A stretch of DNA of 64,000 bases. Origin: CAVQJU01 sp963755195 (GTDB lineage: Bacteria > Acidobacteriota > Vicinamibacteria > Vicinamibacterales > CAVVIG01). Of the stretch, positions 55,304 through 64,000 are shown in pieces. Each line of letters opens with the position of its first letter. Position 1 is the stretch's first letter. The notes under the pieces are model-generated. The model saw only the letters and a list, made by a program, of their open reading frames with translations. It ran no database searches and was not told where the DNA came from. Made by a program: the position numbers and the translations under genes. The stretch covers positions 248,001 to 312,000 of the forward strand of contig CAVWIZ010000008.1 of NCBI GenBank assembly GCA_963755195.1. Reading direction: 5' to 3'.

Positions 55304-56206
55304 ATGGATAAGCAGCTGCTTGGGTTTGTCGGTGTCGGTCACATGGGCGGCCCCATGTCATCGCGTCTGCTCGATGCCGGCTACTCGCTCTGCGTCTTCG
55401 ATACCAATCCGGACGCCGTTCGGCCGCTCGTCGCGCGCGGCGCGAAGGCCGCGGCCTCGCCCGCGGAGGTGGCGTCGGCCGCGCGGATCGTATTCATGAG
55501 CCTGCCGACGCCGGCGATCGTGCATGCGGTGGCGCTCGGGTCTGACGGCATCGCGCACGGGTCGAGCGTGAAGGTCCTCGTCGACCTCTCCACATCAGGA
55601 CCAGGGATGGCGACCACCGTGGCGCGTGGCGTGAACGAGCGGGGGATTATCAGTGTCGACTCGCCCGTCAGCGGCGGCGTCGCCGGAGCCAAAGCGGGAA
55701 CGCTGGCCGTCATGGTGTCGTGCCCGAAGCACGCCTACGAAGAAGTCGAGCCGATCCTGAAAACATTCGGACGGCTGTTCTACACCGGCGAAAAGCCCGG
55801 GCTCGCGCAGACCGCCAAGCTCGCGAACAACCTGCTGGCGGCCGCCGCGCTCGTCGTCTCCTCCGAGGCCCTCGCGATGGGCGTGAAGGCCGGTCTCGAC
55901 GCAAAGGTGCTGATCGATATCATCAACGCGGGCAGCGGACGCAATAGCGCGACCGAGGACAAGTTCCCCCGATCGATTCTGACGGGAACGTTCGACTTCG
56001 GGTTTGCCACGGGCCTCTCGTACAAGGATGTCCGGTTATGCGTCGACGAGGCGGAAACGCTGGGCGTGCCGATGGTGGTCGGCGCCGCGGTTCGACAGAT
56101 GCTCGCGGTCACGCAGGCCAAGTTCGGCGCGGCGTCCGACTTCACCTGTATTGCGAAGGTGCTCGAAGAATGGGCGGGAGTGGAAATTCGGTCGAAGGCA
56201 ACGTAG
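55304..56206 (+). CDS. NAD(P)-dependent 3-hydroxyisobutyrate-type dehydrogenase
   Basis: 300 residues from ATG 55304 (MDKQLLGFVGVGHMGGPMSS), with GGGAC upstream. Rossmann motif G-X-G-X2-G (GFVGVGHMGGP), MSLPTPAIVHAV, VDLSTSGPGMATTVARG, the active-site region VDSPVSGGVAGAKAGTLAVM and the catalytic Lys in QTAKLANNLLAAAALVVSSE. This is the beta-hydroxyacid dehydrogenase family (HIBADH, tartronate semialdehyde reductase, GarR-like). It follows the PepSY gene closely and precedes the decarboxylase gene; a shared acid-degradation route is possible. The TAG stop lies inside a 14-base tandem repeat. Confidence 0.93.
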   Translation: MDKQLLGFVGVGHMGGPMSSRLLDAGYSLCVFDTNPDAVRPLVARGAKAAASPAEVASAARIVFMSLPTPAIVHAVALGSDGIAHGSSVKVLVDLSTSGPGMATTVARGVNERGIISVDSPVSGGVAGAKAGTLAVMVSCPKHAYEEVEPILKTFGRLFYTGEKPGLAQTAKLANNLLAAAALVVSSEALAMGVKAGLDAKVLIDIINAGSGRNSATEDKFPRSILTGTFDFGFATGLSYKDVRLCVDEAETLGVPMVVGAAVRQMLAVTQAKFGAASDFTCIAKVLEEWAGVEIRSKAT

Positions 56207-56277
56207 AACGGAAAACGTAGAACGGAAGACGCAGAAAGCACGACTTACCAACTTTGACCTTTGCACTTTCAACTTTC
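56200..56277. repeat. 14-nt duplication containing a stop codon, plus ACTTT repeats
   Basis: AACGTAGAACGGAA occurs twice back to back (56200-56213, 56214-56227); the first copy contains the TAG of the dehydrogenase gene. A second family, CTTTGACCTTTGCACTTTC, follows at about 56251-56277. Confidence 0.85.
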
Positions 56278-56294
56278 TTCCTGGAGCTTTCATC

Positions 56295-56678
56295 ATGGAC
56301 AAAGCGACGTTTGAAAAGGGACTCGAAATTCGGAAGTCGGTGCTCGGCGCGGAGTTCGTCGACAACGCCATCAAATCCGCGGATGATTTCAATCGCCCGT
56401 TTCAGGAGCTCGTCACCGAATACTGCTGGGGCGCCGTCTGGGGCCGGGAGGGGCTGTCGAAAAAGACTCGAAGCATGCTCAACCTCGCGATGATCAGCGC
56501 CCTGAACCGTCCGCACGAGCTCAAGATGCACGTCGGGGGCGCACTCAAGAACGGGGTGACGCGCGACGAAATCCGCGAGGTGTTCATGGCCGTCGCGATC
56601 TACTGCGGCGTCCCGGCGGGCGTCGATGCCTTCCGCACCGCGCGTGAAGTCTTCGCCGAGATCGACAAACAGAAGTAG
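56295..56678 (+). CDS. Carboxymuconolactone decarboxylase-family protein
   Basis: 127 residues (MDKATFEKGLEIRKSVLGAE). Family blocks: FQELVTEYCWGAVWGREGLS, KKTRSMLNLAMISALNRPHE-LKMHVGGALKNGVTRDEIRE and VFMAVAIYCGVPAGVDAFRT. This matches the PcaC-like gamma-carboxymuconolactone decarboxylases; there is no C-X2-C peroxidase motif of AhpD. It is an all-helical hexamer, cytoplasmic. A role in aromatic or lactone breakdown fits the neighbouring dehydrogenase, but other members have other substrates. Confidence 0.9.
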   Translation: MDKATFEKGLEIRKSVLGAEFVDNAIKSADDFNRPFQELVTEYCWGAVWGREGLSKKTRSMLNLAMISALNRPHELKMHVGGALKNGVTRDEIREVFMAVAIYCGVPAGVDAFRTAREVFAEIDKQK

Positions 56679-56705
56679 TAATAAAATGTTGGAGATGGAG
56701 CTCCG

Positions 56706-57728
56706 ATGACCATGAAAGCCGTTCGTTCAGTCGTGGGGCTGGCGCTCGCATCGTTCACCGCACTCGCGCTCGCCCCTCAAGCGCCGACCAAAGCCTCCTA
56801 CAAGACGCCCCGCACCGCGTGGGGCGATCCCGACTTGCAAGGCGTGTGGCCGGGCACGGATTTCGTCGGCGTGCCCCTCCAGCGGCCCGCCAGCTTCGGC
56901 GAACGAAATTTTCTGACCGACGAGGAGTTCAAGGCCCGCCAGGCCGCCGCCGCCAGACAAACCGACGAAGACAACGCCGAGTTCGACATCGACGCCGTCA
57001 CCACCGAACAGGAGGCGCGCGGCACGGTCGGCGGCCCGGTGTCGCCGCCGCCGCACTGGCTCGAGCGCGGCAAGCCAACCCACCAGGCCTCGCTCATCGT
57101 CGATCCGCCGGACGGCCGCATGCCTCCGCAGACCCCGGAAGCCGGCGAGCGCGCGCGCGCCCAGCGCGATGACCGGGCCGGCCGCGGTCCTGCCGATTCC
57201 TACGAGGATCGGAGCCTCTACGACCAGTGCATCACACGCGGCGTGCTCGGCTCGATCCTGCCGGTCATCTACAACAACGGCAACCAGATCATCCAGGCGC
57301 CGGGCCTGGTCGCACTGCGCAATGAGATGATCCACGAGACACGTTTCTTCTACCTCGACGGCCGTCCGCACGTCAGCTCGAAGATCCGCAGCTACATGGG
57401 CGACTCGCGCGCCCATTGGCAAGGCGATACGCTCGTCGTCGAGACCACCAACATGTTCGACAGAAACGGCATCGGCGGAAACGGCGGCGGTCAGGCCTTC
57501 AGCGACGCGCTGAAGCTCACCGAACGTTTCACGCGCGTCGATGCGGACACCATCAGCTACAGGGCGACGATCGACGACCCGAAAACCTACACCCGTCCCT
57601 TCACGATCGAATTTCCCTGGCGGCGCGATTCGAACTACGGGATGTTCGAGTACGCCTGCCACGAGGGGAATCACTCGCTCTTCAACATCCTGAGCGGCGC
57701 TCGCGCGGACGACGCGGCAGCACGTTGA
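56706..57728 (+). CDS. Secreted acidobacterial protein, AWGDP family copy 3
   Basis: 340 residues (MTMKAVRSVVGLALASFTAL; ATG at 56712 is equally possible). Signatures: TAWGDPDLQGVW, PLQRPASFGERN, HWLERGKPTHQASLIVDPPD, RGPADSYEDRSLYDQCITRG, ETRFFYLDGRPHVSSK, MGDSRAHWQGDTLVVETTN, LTERFTRVDADTISY, DDPKTYTRPFTIEFPW and MFEYACHEGNHSLFNILSGA. It is intact in a single frame and closest in layout to copy 2. Function unknown; a 26-base hairpin array follows the stop. Confidence 0.82.
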   Translation: MTMKAVRSVVGLALASFTALALAPQAPTKASYKTPRTAWGDPDLQGVWPGTDFVGVPLQRPASFGERNFLTDEEFKARQAAAARQTDEDNAEFDIDAVTTEQEARGTVGGPVSPPPHWLERGKPTHQASLIVDPPDGRMPPQTPEAGERARAQRDDRAGRGPADSYEDRSLYDQCITRGVLGSILPVIYNNGNQIIQAPGLVALRNEMIHETRFFYLDGRPHVSSKIRSYMGDSRAHWQGDTLVVETTNMFDRNGIGGNGGGQAFSDALKLTERFTRVDADTISYRATIDDPKTYTRPFTIEFPWRRDSNYGMFEYACHEGNHSLFNILSGARADDAAAR

Positions 57729-57740
57729 ACGATCGCGAAG

Positions 57741-57835
57741 AAGCACTTTGGAGTGCTTTACCTAACAAGCACCTTGGAGTGTTTTGCGTGACAAGCACTT
57801 GAGGGTGCTCTTAAGCACGAGGGCCTTGGAGTGAG
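57741..57835. repeat. 26-nt tandem palindrome array reaching the ALDH start
   Basis: Palindromes AAGCACTTTGGAGTGCTT (57741), AAGCACCTTGGAGTGTTT (57767) and AAGCACTTGAGGGTGCTCTT (57793) lie 26 bases apart; a degenerate fourth unit (AAGCACGAGGG-CCTTGGAGTG, from 57813) supplies GAGGG and the GTG start of the aldehyde dehydrogenase. Confidence 0.9.
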
Positions 57836-59315
57836 CCTGACCGAGTACAAGACCTATATCGCCGGACGCTGGGTGGACGCGGCGTCGGGCGAGCGTTTCG
57901 AAAGCGACGACCCATTCACCGGCAAACCCTGGGCGCTCATTCCGCGCTGCTCGGCCGACGACGTCGATCGGGCGGTCCGGGCTGCTCACACGGCCTTCAC
58001 CTCCGGTGAGTGGCCGGCGCTGACGCCGTCGCGCCGCGGCGCGCTCCTCCGCACACTCGGCGATCTCGTGAGCGAGCGCTCGCAGTTCCTGGCCGAGATC
58101 GAAGTGCGCGACAACGGCAAGCTCATCGCCGAGATGAAGACCGTCACGGCGTACATGGCGCAGTGGTACCACTACTACGGCGGTCTCGCGGACAAGGTCG
58201 AAGGCGCCGTCATCCCGACCGACAAGCCCGACACGTTCAACTACACGCGCTACGAACCGCTCGGCGTCGTCGCGGCCATCGTCCCGTGGAACTCGCCGCT
58301 GTTTCTGACAACCTGGAAGCTGGCCCCGGCGCTCGCCGCCGGCAACACCATCGTCATCAAACCGTCGGAGTTCACGTCGGCATCGCTCCTCGAGTTCATG
58401 AAGCTCGTCGAACAGGCGGGCATCCCGCCTGGGGTCGTGAACGTGGTCACGGGCTTCGGTCCTGAAGTGGGCATGCCGCTCGTCGAGCACCCGCTCGTCG
58501 CCAAGGTGGCGTTCACCGGGTCGGACAGCACGGGACAACGGGTGTACGAGGCGGCGGCGCGCGGCATGAAGCGGGTCAGCCTGGAGCTCGGCGGCAAGTC
58601 GCCCAACATCGTGTTCGACGACGCGCATCTGGACAACGCCGTGAAAGGCGTCGTGTCGGGCATCTTCGCCGCGACGGGACAGACCTGCGTGGCCGGATCG
58701 CGGCTGCTCGTCCAGCAGAGCATCCACGACCAGTTCGTCGAGAAGCTGGTCGCCCTCGCCAGGACTGCAAAGATGGGCAATCCCATGAACCTCGACACGC
58801 AGGTCGGACCCATTACGAACAGGCCCCAGCTCGACAAGGTGCTGAATTACATCGAGATTGCCAAGGCCGAGGGCGCGACGCCGCTTCTGGGCGGCAAGCG
58901 CGCCTCGGGTCCTGAGTGCGGCGACGGGTGGTTCGTCGAACCGACGATTTTCGGGGGCGTCCGTAACCGCATGCGGATCGCCCAGGAAGAGGTGTTCGGT
59001 CCGGTGCTGGCCGTGATCCCGTTCAAGGACGAAGACGAGGCCATTGCCCTGGGGAACGACGTGGCCTATGGCCTGGCGGCCGGCGTGTGGACGGAGAACA
59101 TGCGCAGGGCGTTACTGATGGCCGAGCGGCTTCAAGCGGGCACCGTCTGGATCAACACGTACCGCGCAGTCAGCTACCTCTCGCCATTCGGCGGGTACAA
59201 GCGCTCGGGTATCGGGCGCGAGAGCGGCCCTGAGATGATTAAGGAATACCTTCAGGTCAAGAGCGTCTGGATTTCCACAGCCGCCGACGTACCCAATCCA
59301 TTCGTCCAGCGCTAG
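57831..59315 (+). CDS. NAD(P)-dependent aldehyde dehydrogenase
   Basis: 494 residues from GTG 57831 (MSLTEYKTYIAGRWVDAASG), with GAGGG seven bases upstream in the repeat. Signatures: VPWNSPLFLTTWKLAPALAA, IKPSEFTSASLLEF, cofactor loop FTGSDSTGQRV, catalytic Glu in LELGGKSPNIVF, catalytic Cys in ATGQTCVAGSRLLV, and EEVFGPVLAVIPF. Length and order are standard for the ALDH superfamily, which oxidises aldehydes to acids; hydroxymuconic-semialdehyde-like substrates are possible in this catabolic setting. Confidence 0.95.
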   Translation: MSLTEYKTYIAGRWVDAASGERFESDDPFTGKPWALIPRCSADDVDRAVRAAHTAFTSGEWPALTPSRRGALLRTLGDLVSERSQFLAEIEVRDNGKLIAEMKTVTAYMAQWYHYYGGLADKVEGAVIPTDKPDTFNYTRYEPLGVVAAIVPWNSPLFLTTWKLAPALAAGNTIVIKPSEFTSASLLEFMKLVEQAGIPPGVVNVVTGFGPEVGMPLVEHPLVAKVAFTGSDSTGQRVYEAAARGMKRVSLELGGKSPNIVFDDAHLDNAVKGVVSGIFAATGQTCVAGSRLLVQQSIHDQFVEKLVALARTAKMGNPMNLDTQVGPITNRPQLDKVLNYIEIAKAEGATPLLGGKRASGPECGDGWFVEPTIFGGVRNRMRIAQEEVFGPVLAVIPFKDEDEAIALGNDVAYGLAAGVWTENMRRALLMAERLQAGTVWINTYRAVSYLSPFGGYKRSGIGRESGPEMIKEYLQVKSVWISTAADVPNPFVQR

Positions 59316-59504
59316 GCAGCTAAGTGTAAAAATATAAAGGCCATCCATTTGTTTGAATTGGCATGGTCCATCTTACATTTTGAACGCCGAAGTACGTTGA
59401 CCCCACCCGGCAGGCATCGTATAAAACGTCACGATCGCGTAAAGGCACTAGCTGCAGGCGTAATACTTCTTGGTCCATAGACGGAAGACGAAGGGAGTCA
59501 GTTC

Positions 59505-62500
59505 ATGCGCAGGCTACGAGTAGGGTTTGCTCTATTGGCGTTGCTCGTGCTCGTCCCGGCCGCGGCATTCGCCCAGGCCTCCATCACAGGCGTCGTGAAA
59601 GATGCGTCGGGCGCCGTTCTGCCCGGCGTCACGGTTGAGGCCTCGAGCCCCGCACTCATCGAGAAAACTCGCTCGGCAGTGACCGACGGCACCGGCCAGT
59701 ACCGCATCGTCGATCTGCGCGCCGGGATATATGACGTGACGTTTACCCTGACCGGCTTCAGCACCGTCAAGCGCGACGGCGTTGAGTTGTCGGGCTCCTT
59801 CACCGCGTCGATCAACGCGGACATGAAAATTGGCACCATCCAGGAAACAATCACGGTCAGCGGCGAAACCCCGATCGTCGACACCCAGAGTGTCCGGCGC
59901 CAGGTGACCGTCTCGAACGATGTCATCAGCTCGATGCCCGCTGCGCGGTCGTACGCCGGCGTCATGATGCTGATTCCGGCCACCACCACTCAGGCCGGCG
60001 CCAATCTCGACATCCAGGTGACGCCAGGCATGCTGGTGTTCGGCGGCGCGGGCGGACGCACCAACGAGGCACGCATTCAGGTGGACGGCCTGAATACCGG
60101 CGCCGCCTTCAATGGCGCTGGCGTTTCGAGCTACGTCGTCGACATCGGCAACGCGCAGGAAATCTCGATGACGACGTCCGGTGGTCTCGGCGAAGCGGAA
60201 GTCGGCGGACCGTCGTTCAGCATCGTTCCCAAGACCGGTGGCAACTCCGTGAAGGGACAGATGTACGTCTCGAACGTCACCAAGGGGATGGTCGGCAACA
60301 ACTACACGCAGGAGCTCATCGACAAGGGTTTGTCGACACCCGGCAAGCTCTACAAGCTCTGGGACTACAACCTCGGCATCGGCGGGCCGATCAAGAAAGA
60401 CAAAGTGTGGTTCTTCTTCCAGTTCCGCGACGAAGGCAGCCACCGCACAGTCCCCGGCATGTTCGCCAACGCGAACATGGGCGATGCGAGCAAGTGGACG
60501 TACGTCGCGGACAAGACGCGGCCGGCGGTGGCGGCGGGCAGCTGGCGAAACGCGTCGATACGGCTCACGGTGCAGCCGACTCCGCGCAACAAGTTCAACG
60601 TGTTCTGGGATCAGCAGATTCCCTGCCAGGGCGCAGGCGTCCTGGGGTCCACCGAAGGATGCCGGCAGTCGGGTGAAGGCGAGATCATCTGCGGCGCTCC
60701 CGGCGCGTCCAATCCGCCCGTGCTCGGCGACCACGGCGCCAGAAATCGGAACGTATCTCGCGGGATTCGGACAGCGCGTGCAGCAGGCCACCTGGAGCTC
60801 ACCCGCGACGAACAAACTGCTGCTCGAAGCCGGTTTCGGTACGTATTGGAGTCAGTGGGGCGGCGTGAATCACCCTGGCAGCAACTTCACGTCGCTCCCA
60901 GGCGTGACCGAGCAGTGCACGAACCCGGACTGCGCGAATTTTGGCGGTATCCCTAACTTGCATCTACCGTTCGGGCACGTACCGCCACAACCTGCAGGGC
61001 ACGGTCACGTGGCGGGCGTCGGCCTCGTACGTGACGGGCGCCCAGAGCATGAAATTCGGCTATCAGGGCGGCTATCTCTACGACGACCAGTTCACCTACA
61101 CCAACGACCAGTTCGTGTCCTACCGCTTCAATAGCGGCAATCCGAACCAGATCACTGAAAGCATCAATTCCTTCCCGGCCGTCCAGCGCGTTCGGTACGA
61201 CGCCTTCTATGCGCAGGACCAGAAGACATTCGGGCGCATCACGTTGCAGGGTGCGGTTCGCTACGATCGCGCCTGGAGCTACTTCCCGGAGGTCACCGTC
61301 GGTCCGGTCCGGTTCCTGCCGAATGCCGTCACGTATCCACATACAGACGGCGTCCATTCCTATAACGACGTCACGCCGCGCGGCGGGGCCGCCATCGACG
61401 TCTTCGGAACCGGCAAGACTTCGGTAAAACTCAATATCGGCAGGTACTTGCAGGCGGCACAGAACGGTTTGGCGTACGGCGCCCTCAGGCCCAGCAGCCG
61501 GCTCCAGGGCTCGACGACCCGGACCTGGACCGACAACAACAAGAACTACATTCCCGATTGCAACCTCCTGAACGGCGGTGCGCAGAGCCCGACAACGACG
61601 GGGAGCATCGACTCCTGCACTGCGATCGCCAACTCGGCCTTCGGGACCAACGTCTTCACGAGCGATCTCGACCCGTCCCTGCGCAGCGGATTCGGCGTGC
61701 GGCCCGGCGACTGGGGCTTTGGCGCCTCGGTGCAGCAGGAAATCCTGCCGCGCGTCTCGGTCGAAGTCGGCTACAACCGCCGGTGGTTGAACAACTTCAC
61801 GTGGGACAACAACGTGCTGCAGGGGACGTCGGACTTCGGCAAGTACACCGTCGTCGCCCCGACGGACTCGCGTCTCGGAGACGCGGCAGGCAAGACGAGC
61901 GGCACGCTGTACAACGCCAACCCGAACGTGTCGGCGCTGACGAACAACGTGACGATGCTCGCCAGCGACGCCGGCGGGACCTATTCGCAGGTCTACAACG
62001 GCGTGCTTCTCAACGTCAGCGCGCGGCCGCGCAACGGCCTCGTGTTCCAGGGTGGTATGAACACCGGAACGCAGCGAACCAACTACTGCGAGGTGCGCGC
62101 GGCTTCACCTGAGTTCACCCAGCTCGGGGCGCAGAGCCCGACCAATCCGTGGTGCAACTCGTCCACGGGTTTGGTCACACGCTACACGGGCCTCGCGTCA
62201 TACACGCTTCCCAAGATTGACGTCCTCTTCTCCGGCACGTTCCGGAGCGATCAGGGCGCGCCCCTCGCGGCGAACTGGACGATTACCAACACGAACCCGC
62301 AGTGGGCCTCGATCATCCAGCAGCTGGGGCGCGCACCCTCCAACAGCGCCACCAGCGTCGTCGTGAACGTCGTCGAGCCCGGGACGCTCTACGGCGACCG
62401 CGTCAACGAGTTCGACATCCGCCTCGCGAAGATCCTGAAGTTCGGACGGACGCGGACCAACATCGGATTCGATCTCTACAACATCCTGAACTCGGCGGCC

Positions 62501-62620
62501 ATTCTGAGCTACAACCAGAACTTCAACCCGGCGCTCACGACGGGCGCCAGCGCGTGGCTGGCCCCGACGGGCGTGCTGCAGCCGCGCTTCTGGAAGTTCA
62601 GCGTGCAGGTCGACTTCTAG
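59505..62620 (+). CDS. Oar-like TonB-dependent outer-membrane receptor, frameshifted
   Basis: Starts MRRLRVGFALLALLVLVPAA-AFAQ. The N-terminal carboxypeptidase-regulatory-like domain reads ASITGVVKDASGAVLPGVTV and GTGQYRIVDLRAGIYDVTFT; the plug follows (VSNDVISSMPAARSYAGVMM, GGAGGRTNEARIQVDGLNTG). Frame breaks near 60725 and 60960 separate the plug from the barrel; the middle stretch reads EIGTYLAGFGQRVQQATWSS and the barrel RITLQGAVRYDRAWSYFPEV ... RFWKFSVQVDF with the terminal aromatic. Rebuilt length is about 1,036. It would import a large ligand, perhaps oligosaccharide or siderophore; specificity is unknown. The gene is monocistronic and followed at once by octamer repeats. Confidence 0.9.
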
Positions 62621-62668
62621 AATTGGGTAATTGAGTAATCGGGTAATTGGGTAATTGGGTAATCGGGG
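62618..62668. repeat. Six perfect octamers directly after the TonB receptor stop
   Basis: AATTGGGT, AATTGAGT, AATCGGGT, AATTGGGT, AATTGGGT and AATCGGGG at exactly 8-base steps from 62621, starting the base after the TAG stop. The variants AATTGAGT and AATCGGGT are the same as in the array at 47298 read on the minus strand. Confidence 0.95.
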
Positions 62669-62749
62669 GCGGAAGGCCGAGAGGCTTTCCGCCCTTTGTT
62701 CGTACGACTCATTTGCCAACCGCCGTCGGCTGCTTCACAATCCCTTCCC

Positions 62750-63553
62750 GTGCACGATGCTCTCGATGACCTCAAGGGGAAGTGCGCGCTCATCACCGGG
62801 TCTGTGCAGGGCCTCGGTCTCGCCGCCGCCAGGCAATTCGCCGCGGCCGGCTGCCACGTCGTGCTGAATGGCTTCGCGGATGGCGCGGCCGTCGCGTCGA
62901 TCCGGGCCGACATCGAACAACGACATGACGTCGGAACGCTCTACTGCGGCGCCGACCTCAGCGTGCCCGGCGACATCGAACAGATGGTCGCCGCGGCCGT
63001 CGATCGGTTCGGCGCCGTGGACATCCTCGTCAACAACGCGGTTGTGCGCCACACGGCGCCCATCGAGGCGTTTGCGGTCGCGCGCTGGGAAGAAGGGATT
63101 GCCGTCAACCTCTCCGCGGCATTTCACACGATCAGGCTCGCGCTCCCGAAGATGAAGGAACGGCGGTGGGGCCGGATCATCAACGTCTCATCAATCTACG
63201 GCCTGCAGGGAGCACCCAACAGGGTGGCGTACGTCACCACGAAAACCGCTCTCCTGGGCATGACCCGGGCGGTCGCGCTCGAGACGCTCGGGCACAACAT
63301 CACGTGCAACGCGGTGTGTCCGGGCACAGCCGAGACGCCGGTCCACGAGGCCGCCATCAGCGAGATGATGTCCGCCGGCGCGCTGGCCCGGGCCGACGCC
63401 GAGCGGCAGTTCCTGGCCGGCAAGCAACCGACTGGACGCTTCATCGCCGCCGCCGACGTGGCCGCGTTGATGGTGTTTCTGTGCGGCCCTTCGAGCGGCA
63501 ACATCACCGGCGCTGCCCTGCCAATCGACGGCGGGTGGTCTATCAAGGGCTAA
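62750..63553 (+). CDS. Short-chain dehydrogenase, hydroxybutyrate-dehydrogenase-like
   Basis: About 267 residues from GTG 62750 (VHDALDDLKGKCALITGS); no ATG is available in a sensible place. Motifs: TGSVQGLGLAAARQF (G-X3-G-X-G), VNNAVVRH, IINVSSIYG, active site YVTTK, and HNITCNAVCPGTAETPVHE, the last typical of 3-hydroxybutyrate dehydrogenase-like SDRs. The C-terminus is SGNITGAALPIDGGWSIKG. The stop (TAA) is part of an AGGGCTN heptamer array. It probably acts on a beta-hydroxy acid or alcohol in the cytoplasm. Confidence 0.88.
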   Translation: MHDALDDLKGKCALITGSVQGLGLAAARQFAAAGCHVVLNGFADGAAVASIRADIEQRHDVGTLYCGADLSVPGDIEQMVAAAVDRFGAVDILVNNAVVRHTAPIEAFAVARWEEGIAVNLSAAFHTIRLALPKMKERRWGRIINVSSIYGLQGAPNRVAYVTTKTALLGMTRAVALETLGHNITCNAVCPGTAETPVHEAAISEMMSAGALARADAERQFLAGKQPTGRFIAAADVAALMVFLCGPSSGNITGAALPIDGGWSIKG

Positions 63554-63594
63554 GGGCTCAGGGCTCAGGGCTGCGGGCTGCGGGCTGCGGGCTG
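63546..63594. repeat. Seven 7-nt units covering the SDR stop codon
   Basis: AGGGCTA, AGGGCTC x2, AGGGCTG, CGGGCTG x3. The first unit holds the TAA stop (63551-63553), so the gene's last codons are part of the array. Confidence 0.9.
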
Positions 63595-63607
63595 CAGCCA
63601 CATCCGG

Positions 63608-64000
63608 CTACTTCTTGGGATCGAGATCAAGGCGCACCACCAGGTTCGCGAGTCCCGGCGCCGCGGGCGGGTACCTCTCGAGCACATCCGGATCGTGTCC
63701 GGGAATGATGTGGTCGGTGGAATCGGCGAGCTTCTTGAGCGTCGCGTACCCTTCGAGCACGTCCCCGACGTTGTACGTGACCGGGAACACGCGGCCTTCG
63801 TTGATGTGCGCGTAGAGATGCGTCGCATCGGAGGCGAGCACGACATGCCCGCGCCGCGTCCGCACGCGCACGCACTGCAGGCCCTTCGAATGGCCGCCGA
63901 TCTTGTGCACGGTGATGCCGGGCGCGATCTGCTCGGTACCGTCGTGAAAGACGACTCGCCCCGCAAACACCTTGCGCACCATCGCCACCACGTCGTCGGC
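63608..64000 (-). CDS. MBL-fold lactonase-like protein, 5' end outside window
   Basis: The frame is open to the window edge; 130 residues of the C-terminal half are visible. Features: HDGTEQIAPGITVHKIGGHS-KGLQ, RTRRGHVVLASDATHLYAHI, and TDHIIPGHDPDVLERYP with the late His. This pattern (GGHS-KG-Q-X6-G and PGHDP) is shared by N-acyl-homoserine-lactonase-like MBL proteins. The HXHXDH motif lies upstream of the window, so activity and substrate cannot be checked. Confidence 0.8.
   Translation of the reverse strand, partial: ADDVVAMVRKVFAGRVVFHDGTEQIAPGITVHKIGGHSKGLQCVRVRTRRGHVVLASDATHLYAHINEGRVFPVTYNVGDVLEGYATLKKLADSTDHIIPGHDPDVLERYPPAAPGLANLVVRLDLDPKK

Noticed and set aside
57741..57835. CRISPR-like array
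   Set aside because: The 26-base units contain the palindromes themselves, with no unique spacers of constant length and only three copies.

Overview
The window looks like a chromosomal segment of a high-GC soil Acidobacteriota bacterium, most likely class Vicinamibacteria (inference; there is no rRNA, tRNA or housekeeping marker to confirm it). The evidence is the gene mix: a TIGR03435-type secreted protein, a Ser/Thr kinase fused to a TolB-like beta-propeller, a DUF1592/DUF1552 cytochrome pair, an Oar-like TonB receptor, paired MmgE/PrpD proteins and three copies of a secreted family typical of these genomes. Most products carry a signal peptide, lipobox, Tat motif or membrane segments, so the region is largely envelope and catabolic.

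Layout. 1-5.3 kb: YceI-like protein, SGNH esterase, amidohydrolase, and a membrane-anchored thioredoxin-fold gene set between two inverted MITE-like elements. 5.3-9.9 kb (minus): 2Fe-2S and molybdopterin subunits of an IorAB-type hydroxylase, a VOC protein and two small membrane proteins. 10-18 kb: SDR, secreted proteins, and an acyl-CoA ligase / AAHS transporter / MBL-fold operon. 18-25.6 kb: broken beta-helix protein with an NHL-protein tail, the kinase, and an envelope operon. 25.7-29.5 kb: Nramp-like transporter, then a lower-GC island (truncated IS1-type transposase, P63C-domain protein, small basic protein). 29.6-35.5 kb: TPR-CHAT protease, PPC-type lipoprotein, zinc-finger anti-sigma factor and sigma factor. 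35.6-38.4 kb: an M16 peptidase broken by about 20 indels. 38.4-46.5 kb: FkbM methyltransferase, PEGA protein, MFS transporter, two MmgE/PrpD genes, a recombination scar and the TIGR03435 protein. 46.5-54.3 kb: DinB; a DUF1592 / DUF1552 / ankyrin / cytochrome c-TPR operon (minus); PEBP. 54.3-64 kb: PepSY protein, hydroxyisobutyrate-type dehydrogenase, carboxymuconolactone decarboxylase, aldehyde dehydrogenase, TonB receptor, SDR, partial MBL lactonase.

Three things stand out. (1) Gene borders carry short direct-repeat arrays (7-, 8-, 9-, 14- and 26-nt units) that abut or contain the stop codon, or the start codon, of unrelated genes; the same octamer set AATCGGGT / AATTGAGT / AATTGGGT follows two genes 15 kb apart in the same orientation. 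(2) A sigma / transmembrane anti-sigma / lipoprotein / secreted TPR-CHAT protease locus looks like a candidate proteolytic envelope-signalling system. (3) Many otherwise intact genes carry single-base frame breaks, with a dense cluster in the M16 gene, so the consensus sequence should be treated with caution.
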